From the NCBI GenBank assembly GCA_937899105.1, contig CALBPF010000036.1, forward strand, positions 1-36,347: a DNA stretch of 36,347 nt, given 5' to 3'. Position numbers and translations under genes: made by a program. The notes beneath the pieces were generated by a model. It searched no databases and was not told the DNA's origin. It worked only from the letters and a program-made list of their open reading frames with translations. The stretch comes from an uncultured Flammeovirgaceae bacterium (GTDB lineage Bacteria; Bacteroidota; Bacteroidia; Cytophagales; Cyclobacteriaceae). This document shows, in pieces, positions 24,280 to 32,388 of this stretch (its first letter is position 1; each line of letters begins with the position of its first letter).

Positions 24280-26745
24280 CTATGATGTTACTTTAACCTC
24301 ATCGTCTACTTTTAATTGCATCGGATTTTTAACTTTTTGATTTATCAGAGCAATTTCTAGAACTTCATCAACCGTTTCTACATAGTGGATAGCAAGACCT
24401 TTGATATATTTATTATCAATTTCCTCAATATCTCGCCTATTCCTGGCGCTGAGTATTATTTCCTTAATTCCAGCTCTTCTTGCCGCTAATATTTTCTCCT
24501 TAATTCCCCCTACAGGCAGTACTTTACCCCTCAACGTGATCTCACCTGTCATGGCCAATTTACCCTTCACTTTACGTTGAGTGTAAATGGAGGCCAGGGA
24601 CACGAGCATGGTAATACCCGCTGAAGGGCCATCTTTGGGCACTGCCCCTGCAGGCACATGTACATGTAGATCGTATTTATCAAAAACACGGTTATCAATA
24701 TTGAGCTTATCACTATTTGCCTTAAGATAAGAAATAGCGGCCATAGCGGACTCTTTCATTATATCCCCCAATTGACCAGAAAGGGTTAACTTACCTTTAC
24801 CTTTATTCAGACTAGACTCTATAAATAGAATTTCTCCACCTACTTGCGTCCAGGCCAGGCCCGTAACCACACCCGCAATATCATTACCTTGATAAAGTTC
24901 CTTATCAAAGATCTCGGCCCCAAGAACCTTTACAACTTCAGCATCGGTTATGGCGCTATCAAATTCCTCTTCCATTGCTACAGATTTTGCGGCATTTCTA
25001 ACTATAGAACCAATTTTTCTTTCCAGGTTTCGAACCCCCGATTCACGCGTGTATCCATCAATAACTTTAGTAATTGCCCTCTTTTGAAACGTAATATCCG
25101 TCGCCTTTAAGCCATGCTCCTTCTTCTGTTTTGGGATCAGGTGTTTCCGTGCAATTTCAGTCTTCTCTTCAAGCGTATATCCGTTAATCTCAATGATTTC
25201 CATCCTATCTCGTAAGGCGGGGTGAATTGTGTCCAATGCATTAGCAGTTGCAACAAAAAGTACCTTTGAAAGGTCATATTCCAATTCCAAATAATTATCC
25301 ATGAATGTACTGTTCTGCTCAGGGTCAAGCACCTCGAGTAGCGCAGATGAAGGATCTCCCCGGAAGTCACTACTCACCTTATCAATCTCATCAAGGATAA
25401 AAACAGGATTCGACGTCTTCGCTTTTTTTATGTTTTGAACCACCTTACCTGGCATAGCGCCAATATAGGTCTTTCTATGGCCACGGATTTCGGCTTCATC
25501 GTGCACCCCACCAAGTGACATTCTAATGTATTGTCTGTTTAGCGCCTTAGCAATGGACTTACCTAATGACGTTTTACCAACGCCCGGAGGGCCGTATAAG
25601 CATAATATCGGGCCTTTCAAATCACCTTTGAGCTTTAAGACTGCCAGATATTCAATTATTCTATCCTTGACCTTTTCCATACCAAAATGATCCTTGTCCA
25701 GGATCTTCTTAGCTCGCTTAAGATCAAAATTATCTTCCGAGTAAGTCTTCCAAGGCAGATCAAGCAACAGTTCTACATAATTCATGGCAACAGGATACTC
25801 TGCAGCAGCAGGATTCATGCGCATGATCTTATCCAGCTCTTTGTTAAAATGAACCTTCACCTGATCCGGCCACACCATTTCTTCTCCACGGGTACGAAGC
25901 GCTTCTATCTCTTGATCCGGGCCGTCAAAGCCCAGTTCATCTTGCATTACCTTAATCTGTTGACGTAAGTAATAGTCGCGTTGTTGTTGATCAATATCCG
26001 TGTGCACCTTCTTATGGATATCGTGCTTTAGTTCAAGGATTTGTATTTCCTTAAGCATTAACTCTAAAAGCAACGTAGCGCGATCCATACCATTTTCCGT
26101 CTCTAAAAGCTGTTGCTTTTGTTTTACTTCGGCATTTAAATTAGAGCTTAGAAAGTGCGTAAGAAAGCTCACATCATTAATATTATCCAATGCCATTTGA
26201 GCCTCCTGGGGGATTTCCGGGTTGAGTTGAAGTATTTTTCCAGCCGCTTCTTTTAGTGATTGCGTTAATGCTTTAAGCTCTTTCTTGGATTTCTTAGGAA
26301 ATGGACTTTCAAGTAATCTGACCTTGGCAGTCATATAAGGATTCTCGCCTAAAACCTCATCAATATTAAATCGGCTCTTCCCCTGAATAATGATTGTGGT
26401 GTTTCCATCGGGCAATACAATCATCTTTATGATTTTAGCGATAGTACCTACAGCGTATATATCTTCAACTGATGGATCTTCCGTAGCAACATTTCTTTGA
26501 GCTACCACTCCTATAACCTTGGCTCCTTTATAAGCCTTCTTAACTAATTTTATCGACTTTGTTCTCCCGACAGTTATGGGTATCACCACACCGGGAAACA
26601 ATACAGTGTTCCGTATTGGCAGAATTCCTAAGTCTTTTGGAACATCCTGCTGTTTTATGTCCGAACTCTCCTCCGGATTAATTAATTGTACTAATTCTTC
26701 TGTATCTTCCTTCACCAGGTCGGTCAAAAAATATTTACCAAACAT
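24280..26745 (-). CDS. lon: Endopeptidase La (Lon protease)
   Basis: Lon degrades misfolded and regulatory proteins in the cytosol, using ATP. The 821-residue protein has a LAN (substrate-recognition) domain at about residues 40-245, a coiled-coil region, the AAA+ module with Walker A GPPGVGKT (385-392) and Walker B VFILDEID (about 448-455), and the C-terminal protease domain with Ser708 in KDGPSAG and Lys751 in GGIKEK, the Ser-Lys dyad 43 residues apart as in known Lons. It heads a minus-strand run lon-porQ-hslU-kinase-DUF4421. A perfect palindrome lies about 20-30 bases before its start. Confidence 0.98.
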   Translation of the reverse strand: MFGKYFLTDLVKEDTEELVQLINPEESSDIKQQDVPKDLGILPIRNTVLFPGVVIPITVGRTKSIKLVKKAYKGAKVIGVVAQRNVATEDPSVEDIYAVGTIAKIIKMIVLPDGNTTIIIQGKSRFNIDEVLGENPYMTAKVRLLESPFPKKSKKELKALTQSLKEAAGKILQLNPEIPQEAQMALDNINDVSFLTHFLSSNLNAEVKQKQQLLETENGMDRATLLLELMLKEIQILELKHDIHKKVHTDIDQQQRDYYLRQQIKVMQDELGFDGPDQEIEALRTRGEEMVWPDQVKVHFNKELDKIMRMNPAAAEYPVAMNYVELLLDLPWKTYSEDNFDLKRAKKILDKDHFGMEKVKDRIIEYLAVLKLKGDLKGPILCLYGPPGVGKTSLGKSIAKALNRQYIRMSLGGVHDEAEIRGHRKTYIGAMPGKVVQNIKKAKTSNPVFILDEIDKVSSDFRGDPSSALLEVLDPEQNSTFMDNYLELEYDLSKVLFVATANALDTIHPALRDRMEIIEINGYTLEEKTEIARKHLIPKQKKEHGLKATDITFQKRAITKVIDGYTRESGVRNLERKIGSIVRNAAKSVAMEEEFDSAITDAEVVKVLGAEIFDKELYQGNDIAGVVTGLAWTQVGGEILFIESSLNKGKGKLTLSGQLGDIMKESAMAAISYLKANSDKLNIDNRVFDKYDLHVHVPAGAVPKDGPSAGITMLVSLASIYTQRKVKGKLAMTGEITLRGKVLPVGGIKEKILAARRAGIKEIILSARNRRDIEEIDNKYIKGLAIHYVETVDEVLEIALINQKVKNPMQLKVDDEVKVTS

Positions 26746-26763
26746 AAATCTTCACGCGTTAGT

Positions 26764-26778
26764 ATGTCAAATTGACAT
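26764..26778. promoter_or_regulatory. Perfect 15-bp palindrome upstream of lon
   Basis: ATGTCAA-A-TTGACAT is a 7+1+7 dyad, 18-33 bases before the lon start and 137 bases before the PorE-like gene. Its GTCAA/TTGAC half-sites equal those of the XRE dyads at 15887-15919, though the spacer is one base rather than five. It could be an operator for lon, the divergent gene or both. It is not a CIRCE element. Confidence 0.5.
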
Positions 26779-26914
26779 TATTAAGAACACCAATAGGGTA
26801 TTTCGATTGGATTAGCATAGACGTCAATCCCTATGCCAAAAACTCTTTTTTTAGCTACCTTGATAAAAATACAATTTTGTAACATCTTTATTGATTTACT
26901 TGTGGATTAGCGCT

Positions 26915-28885
26915 TTGAACAATTTAACCAAATACATTACACTTTTCTGCTTAGTAACCATTCTTTGCCAGTATAACGGATTCGCCCAAAAGAAACGAAA
27001 AAGCAGAAAATCTGCCGGGCGAATTACACTGCAAGATACAGTTAGTACTTACAGCCAATCAGATCTATTTACGTTTCCTAACGTGAACAAAATCCCTTAT
27101 TACCTAAATTCTAAAAATCTCAAAGCCATAAAAAGTCTCGATAAGCAAGAAAAGTGGGAAGAATTATACCCTCTTTTAAGAGAATATGTCAAGAATTTTG
27201 GTACTATCAACTTTTATAGAGATACGTATTGGATATGGAAGCTCGCTAAGCTCACTGAGACTTTTGGCCAATTGAACGAGGCCAAGCTCCTCTATAAACT
27301 CGTGCTCAAACACCATCGGGAAGATATTGATATTAGGAGTATAGAACTATATTATGACAAGCTGACTGAAAACGAGCAAAACTACTTTGTACCTCTTGAC
27401 TACTATTATGAGCTTGTTGACTACCGTAAAGAAGTAGATACGCTAAGGCCTCCAAGAAGTGTTTTAACAAACATGGGCTCCGCTATAAACTCGGACTTAG
27501 CCGACTATGCCCCGACACTTAGCGACCGTGATGATATTTTACTCTTTACTTCAAAAAGAAATAGCCACAGTCGCGGTATCGACCCTGTTAAAGATGAAGA
27601 TCTATTTTTTGCAAGCCTTGACGACGGATATTGGTCACTTGCTAAAGAATTCGATGGGATAAACAGCATTTACAATGAGGGCTCTGCCTGTCTAAGCAGA
27701 GACGGGAAGACGATGTATTTCGCGAGATGTGGGTCCCCGGAGTCTTTTGGCGACTGCGATATTTTTAGCGCCGAAATCAAAGCTGACAGTGCCTGGGGAA
27801 ATGTCAAAAATTTGGGGAGCAATATTAACAGTACAGGATGGGACTCTCATCCAAGCCTTTCCCATACTGAAGATACATTATATTTTGCCTCAGATAGAAT
27901 AGGTGGATACGGACTGTCCGATATCTATTATTCGACAAGAAATGGCGGAAAATGGAGTAAGGCCAGGAATCTAGGTCCAATTATCAATACGAGAATGTCT
28001 GAAGTAAGTCCATTCTATCATCATGTTTTTGATGTACTCTATTTTAGTTCAAGTGGCCAAAACCTAAATTTCGGTGAATTCGACATCTATAAGTCTTATC
28101 ACGATGATAAAAACTGGGGTGAACCCAAAAATATTGGACCATTGGTAAACGGACCGGGAAGTGAATATTATTTTACGATAGACTCGAAGTCTGAAGACCT
28201 ATTTTATGCGAGATCAGCTGAGGAAGATTTAGCGAATATGGATCTGTACTCATTTCCTTTACCAATGGAAGCCCAACCCGGGGCAACCACCAGTCTGACC
28301 GGGTCTTTGATAAATGAAGTTTCAGGAGAACCTTTCAAAGGTATTGTATCTATTATTGATTTGGACAATGGCATAGAAGTAGCTCCAAAGTTTTTACGTC
28401 CAGATGGTACTTTTCAGTTTGATCTGATCAATAACAATAACTATCTCATTATCATACAGGGAGAGGATTTCTTCAGGATAGAAGAGTTATTCTATTTAGA
28501 TGGCGATATGACGCTGGATAAATTCACCGATCCGATCTCAAGTAAGATGAAGTTCGCTTCGCTGGAATTTGAAGAAGGTAAGGCGGATCTTACTACCCCA
28601 ATGTATGGCGACCTTGATAGGCTGGCCGATTTTCTTTTAGACAACCCTGACTTCCAGCTGCGCATAGCTGGACACACTGATTCCGATGGTCGCGAAGATT
28701 TCAACCTAAGGCTGTCTCAGGAAAGAGCGGATATAATCAAAGAATATCTGGTCTATTTTGGCAACGTTGAAGACGGCAGAATTGACGCTAAAGGATATGG
28801 GAGTAGCAAACCCATAGTTGACGAAAAGAGTGAAGAGGACAAGAGTTTAAACCGAAGGGTAGAGTTCGAAATTTATAAAGAGTAA
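26915..28885 (+). CDS. OmpA-family protein, PorE-like (PD40 propeller, CarboxypepD_reg, OmpA_C)
   Basis: A protein of about 656 residues. A signal peptide (YITLFCLVTILCQYNGFAQ) comes first, then a helical/TPR-like stretch to about residue 170, PD40-type propeller blades (DSHPSLSHTEDTLYFASDR and SRDGKTMYFAR), a carboxypeptidase-regulatory-like domain (about 430-515), and a C-terminal OmpA peptidoglycan-binding domain (about 545-655) with AGHTDSDG and LSQERAD. This order equals that described for T9SS PorE, although related non-T9SS OmpA proteins share it. No ATG exists; TTG at 26915 gives the classic signal peptide, with TTG at 26891 also possible. It is divergent from lon and followed by the ECF sigma gene. 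Confidence 0.82.
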   Translation: MNNLTKYITLFCLVTILCQYNGFAQKKRKSRKSAGRITLQDTVSTYSQSDLFTFPNVNKIPYYLNSKNLKAIKSLDKQEKWEELYPLLREYVKNFGTINFYRDTYWIWKLAKLTETFGQLNEAKLLYKLVLKHHREDIDIRSIELYYDKLTENEQNYFVPLDYYYELVDYRKEVDTLRPPRSVLTNMGSAINSDLADYAPTLSDRDDILLFTSKRNSHSRGIDPVKDEDLFFASLDDGYWSLAKEFDGINSIYNEGSACLSRDGKTMYFARCGSPESFGDCDIFSAEIKADSAWGNVKNLGSNINSTGWDSHPSLSHTEDTLYFASDRIGGYGLSDIYYSTRNGGKWSKARNLGPIINTRMSEVSPFYHHVFDVLYFSSSGQNLNFGEFDIYKSYHDDKNWGEPKNIGPLVNGPGSEYYFTIDSKSEDLFYARSAEEDLANMDLYSFPLPMEAQPGATTSLTGSLINEVSGEPFKGIVSIIDLDNGIEVAPKFLRPDGTFQFDLINNNNYLIIIQGEDFFRIEELFYLDGDMTLDKFTDPISSKMKFASLEFEEGKADLTTPMYGDLDRLADFLLDNPDFQLRIAGHTDSDGREDFNLRLSQERADIIKEYLVYFGNVEDGRIDAKGYGSSKPIVDEKSEEDKSLNRRVEFEIYKE

Positions 28886-28904
28886 TTTTTTTGAACCTGA
28901 TCGA

Positions 28905-28933
28905 GTTGCTCACGTCTATCCCCTGAGAGCAAC
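28905..28933 (+). other. Hairpin immediately upstream of the ECF sigma gene
   Basis: GTTGCTC (28905-28911) can pair with GAGCAAC (28927-28933) around a 15-base loop. No T-tract follows; six bases later is the ATG of the sigma gene. A role as a 3'-end stabiliser of the upstream transcript or a translation-affecting structure is possible. Confidence 0.4.
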
Positions 28934-28939
28934 GTTAAT

Positions 28940-29470
28940 ATGAATCACGATAGTGTTTTTGATGCACTTCTTATTGAGAGGATCGGTAATGGAAACAAAA
29001 AAGCGGCTAACCTCCTGGTAAAACGCTGGCACAAGCGACTTATAAGTTTCTCGTATAAGCTAATTAATAATCTGGAGGTAGCTCAAGACATTGTTCAGGA
29101 CAGTTGGGTGATGATTTTTAAAAACTTGAGAAAGTTAAAGGACACTCAAAAGTTCAAAACCTGGGCGTTTAGAATTGTACATAATCGATCCATAGATTGG
29201 GCTAGAAAAAACAAATCCACTGTAGACATTAATAATGCAGACATCGATCAGGGTGATTCTTTAGAAACTGAAGATAAGTCAGCAGAAATAATTAAAATAT
29301 TGAAGCGGCTTAAAGACAAGGACCGCATAATTCTAACACTGTTTTATTTAGAGGAAAACAATATTTATGAGATCGCAGAGATACTTGGGGTACCGGCAGG
29401 AACGGTTAAATCAAGGAATATTTTACGCAAGAGAACATTTAAAGAAAAAATACAAGGAGGTATATCATGA
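28940..29470 (+). CDS. ECF sigma factor (sigma-70 family)
   Basis: A 176-residue extracytoplasmic-function sigma factor. Region 2 spans about residues 22-90 (LVKRWHKRLISFSYKLINNLEVAQDIVQDSWVMIFKNL, then KFKTWAFRIVHNRSIDWARK), and region 4 about residues 115-172 (LKRLKDKDRIILTLFYLEENNIYEIAEILGVPAGTVKSR) with the HTH near the end. It follows the PorE-like gene by 54 bases and overlaps the next gene as ATGA, so sigma factor and partner are made together. Partner and target regulon are unknown; the neighbourhood suggests envelope or T9SS control. Confidence 0.93.
   Translation: MNHDSVFDALLIERIGNGNKKAANLLVKRWHKRLISFSYKLINNLEVAQDIVQDSWVMIFKNLRKLKDTQKFKTWAFRIVHNRSIDWARKNKSTVDINNADIDQGDSLETEDKSAEIIKILKRLKDKDRIILTLFYLEENNIYEIAEILGVPAGTVKSRNILRKRTFKEKIQGGIS
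29454..29460 (+). promoter_or_regulatory. Strong Shine-Dalgarno AAGGAGG for the sigma partner gene
   Basis: AAGGAGG lies inside the 3' end of the sigma gene, 6 bases before the ATG at 29467. With the ATGA overlap it should give efficient, coupled translation of the downstream protein. Confidence 0.8.
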
Positions 29471-29862
29471 ATAAATCAAATGAAGAAATTGACAAAGTAA
29501 TTCACGAAGCGCTAAACAAGGAAGAAGCTGAATTTTATGATCAACTCGGGGAGCAGTCCATCATTGAAATGGCATTTGACGTGTACACTGGCAAAGACCG
29601 TTGGCTTAAGGTCATAATTGCCTTACTAACTTTCCTGTTTTTTGCCGGCTTTGTTTATTCAGCCATTCAGTTTTTTGAGACCGAAATGGCGACTGAAATG
29701 ATCAAATGGCTCGGTATCGGCTCTTTGTTTTTCGGCATGAGTATGGCGCTCAAACTTTGGCAATGGATGCAGATGGATAAGAACGCCATTCTAAGGGAAA
29801 TGCGCAGGATAGAACTGCAACTTTCCATTATTGCCAAGTCCGCAGCGAAACGAAAAAATTGA
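29467..29862 (+). CDS. Small two-TM protein, DUF6768-like, ECF sigma partner
   Basis: A 131-residue membrane protein. The cytoplasmic N-terminus of about 45 residues is acidic and helical (EIDKVIHEALNKEEAEFYDQLGEQS), TMs lie at about residues 47-70 and 78-96, and the C-terminus QMDKNAILREMRRIELQLSII is amphipathic. This resembles the DUF6768 family found beside ECF sigma genes in Bacteroidota. There is no zinc-binding anti-sigma (ZAS) motif and almost no periplasmic domain, so it is unlike RseA. An anti-sigma role is an inference from the operon position. Confidence 0.7.
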   Translation: MNKSNEEIDKVIHEALNKEEAEFYDQLGEQSIIEMAFDVYTGKDRWLKVIIALLTFLFFAGFVYSAIQFFETEMATEMIKWLGIGSLFFGMSMALKLWQWMQMDKNAILREMRRIELQLSIIAKSAAKRKN

Positions 29863-29865
29863 AGC

Positions 29866-29903
29866 ATAAACTACAATGGTGTCTAAGAACCATTGTAGTT
29901 TAT
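29866..29903. terminator. Bidirectional terminator hairpin between convergent genes
   Basis: A perfect 15-bp stem, ATAAACTACAATGGT (29866-29880) and its reverse complement (29889-29903), with an 8-base loop lies between the stop codons of the sigma partner gene and rseP. AGTTTTATT follows on the plus strand; the minus-strand side has GCTTCAATTTTTT, so it can serve both. Confidence 0.8.
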
Positions 29904-29907
29904 AGTT

Positions 29908-31230
29908 TTATTGAAAGAATACTTTGAAAATATCGTTACCGAATATGAACACCATCAGCAGAAGCAAAAAGGCCATCCCTACTTTCTGAGCGGTTTCTAA
30001 GAAACCATCGGAGGGTTTTCTACCCGAGATGATTTCATAAGATAGGAAAACTACATGGCCGCCATCTAGCGCGGGAATAGGAAGTAAGTTCATAAAGGCA
30101 AGTACCATGGATAACAGGCCTGTCATTCTCCAGAATCGTTGCCAATCCCAATTGCCACCATAAGCTTTGGCTATGCCAATTGGTCCTGAAAGTGACTTAG
30201 TAAACGACAGTTCACCACTAAACATTTTACCGAAGGCTTTAATCTGCAAAAATACTATGCCAAAGGCCCGTGTAGTACCCTTTGATATTGCAGTACCCAA
30301 GTCATAATTCACCTGGCTTTGTTCAAAATCAATAAGGGGTATGTAACCTATAATAGTGTCATTACTAAAGCTTTCATTAAATACCATAAGTTCTTCGCCT
30401 CTTTGGACCTTTAAAAGAATGGAATCCTTATCGTAACCCTTTAATTCTTCTTTTACCTGGTCCTGATATTTTACCGGAGTCCCGGAAATTTCTACTACCC
30501 AATCTCCTTCTTGTAAACCTATTCGGTCAGCTAAACTATTTTCTGCAATAGTGCCGATTTTAGATTCGAACCTAGGGAAGATAAAGTTTGCCATTGCTTC
30601 TTCATCATTCAAATTCTCAATGAAATTACCTGGAATAGGAATATCAATGACCTCTCCATCACGATCAATTGTGTAGTAAGCATCATCAGCTAAAAAAACT
30701 CTACCTTCAAATATATCTTGAAAGTCATCGAAGTCGGCGCCGTTTATTTTGATGATTTTATCACCTGTTTTCAAGCCTATGTTTTCCGCCAGTTCATAAG
30801 CAGTTATACCTCCTTTCTCATTGACCACATCTTTGGAAATATAAGTATCGCCGAACACGTAAGTAAGACAAATAAAGATGATAACGCCAGTGATCACGTT
30901 TACGATGATGCCTCCCAGCATTACTATTAATCGCTGCCAGGCCGGCTTAGATCTAAATTCATATTCTTTGGGTTCCTCTTTCATCGCCTCAGTGTCCATT
31001 GACTCATCGATCATTCCTGATATTTTCACGAAACCTCCTAAAGGTATGGCGCTAAGCGCGTATTCAGTTTCTCCCCACTTGAAGCTAAAGATTTTAGGTG
31101 GAAAGCCTATTGAAAACTGTTCCACGCGCATCCCAAAAAATTTAGCCGCCAATAAATGGCCTGCCTCATGTAGTCCTACCAATATTGACAAACTCAGAAT
31201 TATCTGAGCTGCCATCACAAATCCTTCCAT
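29908..31230 (-). CDS. rseP: RIP metalloprotease RseP (site-2 protease)
   Basis: An inner-membrane zinc metalloprotease that cuts substrates within the membrane, notably anti-sigma factors. The 440-residue protein has HEAGH (residues 21-25) in TM1, two PDZ-type domains in the middle (about 120-290), and NLLPIPALDGGH (381-392), whose Asp is the third zinc ligand. Its start codon shares an A with the dxr stop (TAATG), a dxr-rseP order common in bacteria. Since an ECF sigma operon sits next door on the other strand, its anti-sigma partner is an attractive substrate; this is an inference. Confidence 0.95.
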   Translation of the reverse strand: MEGFVMAAQIILSLSILVGLHEAGHLLAAKFFGMRVEQFSIGFPPKIFSFKWGETEYALSAIPLGGFVKISGMIDESMDTEAMKEEPKEYEFRSKPAWQRLIVMLGGIIVNVITGVIIFICLTYVFGDTYISKDVVNEKGGITAYELAENIGLKTGDKIIKINGADFDDFQDIFEGRVFLADDAYYTIDRDGEVIDIPIPGNFIENLNDEEAMANFIFPRFESKIGTIAENSLADRIGLQEGDWVVEISGTPVKYQDQVKEELKGYDKDSILLKVQRGEELMVFNESFSNDTIIGYIPLIDFEQSQVNYDLGTAISKGTTRAFGIVFLQIKAFGKMFSGELSFTKSLSGPIGIAKAYGGNWDWQRFWRMTGLLSMVLAFMNLLPIPALDGGHVVFLSYEIISGRKPSDGFLETAQKVGMAFLLLLMVFIFGNDIFKVFFQ

Positions 31231-32384
31231 TATTTAATAAACTCTAGTGCTTTAATTCTTGTCTCTTTATCCGTCTCAACGTAATCCTCGTAGGCGGGTA
31301 TTTTTATAAAATCAATTTTAGCTAAGCATTGTTCCACCAAATCCGACATTTCCAAAAAGCCTATTCTGTCCTTCAGAAATTCTGCCACTGCCACCTCATT
31401 CGCAGCATTCAATACACAGGGCATATTTCCGGCTTTAGCCAATGCATCATATGCTAGTGCAAGGTTACGAAAAGTTTTGCTATCGGGTTGCTCAAAAGTG
31501 AGCGCCGGATATTTTGTAAAGTCAAACCGCGAAAAATCAGTTTTAAAACGCTGGGGGTAAGTCATAGCAAACTGGATGGGAAGCTTCATATCAGGCAGAC
31601 CCATCTGTGCTTTTATCGAACCGTCTTCAAACTGTACCATAGAATGGATGATAGACTGGGGATGTACCACCACTTCAATTTGATTATTGGTTAAACCAAA
31701 CAGCCACTTAGCCTCTATTACCTCAAGACCCTTATTCATTAAAGAGGCTGAATCTATGGTGATTTTTGCCCCCATGTCCCAATTAGGATGTTTCAAGGCC
31801 TGAGCTTTAGTTACGTTAGCTAAATCCTCTTTTGACTTACCTCTAAAGGGTCCACCTGAAGCGGTAAGGATAATCTTCTCGATTGGATTGTGAAATTCAC
31901 CAACCAGACATTGGAAGATGGCCGAATGCTCACTGTCCACAGGCAGAATATTTACCCCCTTTTTCTCCGCCAACCCGGTTACCAATTCGCCTGCCACCAC
32001 GAGTGTTTCTTTATTCGCCAAAGCAATGGCTTTACCGGTTTCAATGGCTTTTATGGTCGGCCGCAGGCCGCAATACCCGACTAAAGCGGTCAGCACAAGA
32101 TCGATTGTGTCCATCTCCATCACAGACGTGATAGCGCTTTCACCGGCATATACTTTGATGCCATGGGCATCCAACTCGCTGAATACCTGATCGTAAAGTT
32201 TCTCGTTGCCAATGACGGCTACATTAGGTTTGAATTCAATAGCCTGTTGAATAAGTAAGTCTGCATTGTTGCCGGCCGTAAGCGCCTCAACAGAAAAATA
32301 ATCCGGATTGGCCCGAATTACATCTAACGCCTGAGTGCCGATAGAACCCGTAGAACCAAGAATGGCAATGTTTTTTTTACTCAT
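31230..32384 (-). CDS. dxr: 1-deoxy-D-xylulose 5-phosphate reductoisomerase
   Basis: Dxr (IspC) makes MEP from DXP using NADPH and a divalent metal, the first committed step of non-mevalonate isoprenoid synthesis. The 384-residue protein opens with the NADPH loop ILGSTGSIGTQ (about 8-18), has ALANKETLVVAG, the metal-binding VDSEHSAIFQ (about residues 148-157), the SGGPFRG loop and MNKGLEVIEAKWLFG. It ends overlapping rseP by one base and starts 4 bases after the interrupted gene upstream. Confidence 0.97.
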   Translation of the reverse strand: MSKKNIAILGSTGSIGTQALDVIRANPDYFSVEALTAGNNADLLIQQAIEFKPNVAVIGNEKLYDQVFSELDAHGIKVYAGESAITSVMEMDTIDLVLTALVGYCGLRPTIKAIETGKAIALANKETLVVAGELVTGLAEKKGVNILPVDSEHSAIFQCLVGEFHNPIEKIILTASGGPFRGKSKEDLANVTKAQALKHPNWDMGAKITIDSASLMNKGLEVIEAKWLFGLTNNQIEVVVHPQSIIHSMVQFEDGSIKAQMGLPDMKLPIQFAMTYPQRFKTDFSRFDFTKYPALTFEQPDSKTFRNLALAYDALAKAGNMPCVLNAANEVAVAEFLKDRIGFLEMSDLVEQCLAKIDFIKIPAYEDYVETDKETRIKALEFIK

Positions 32385-32388
32385 ATAT

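Noticed and set aside
31883..32190. Overlapping plus-strand frames inside dxr
   Set aside because: Antisense to a clear Dxr sequence; no independent support.
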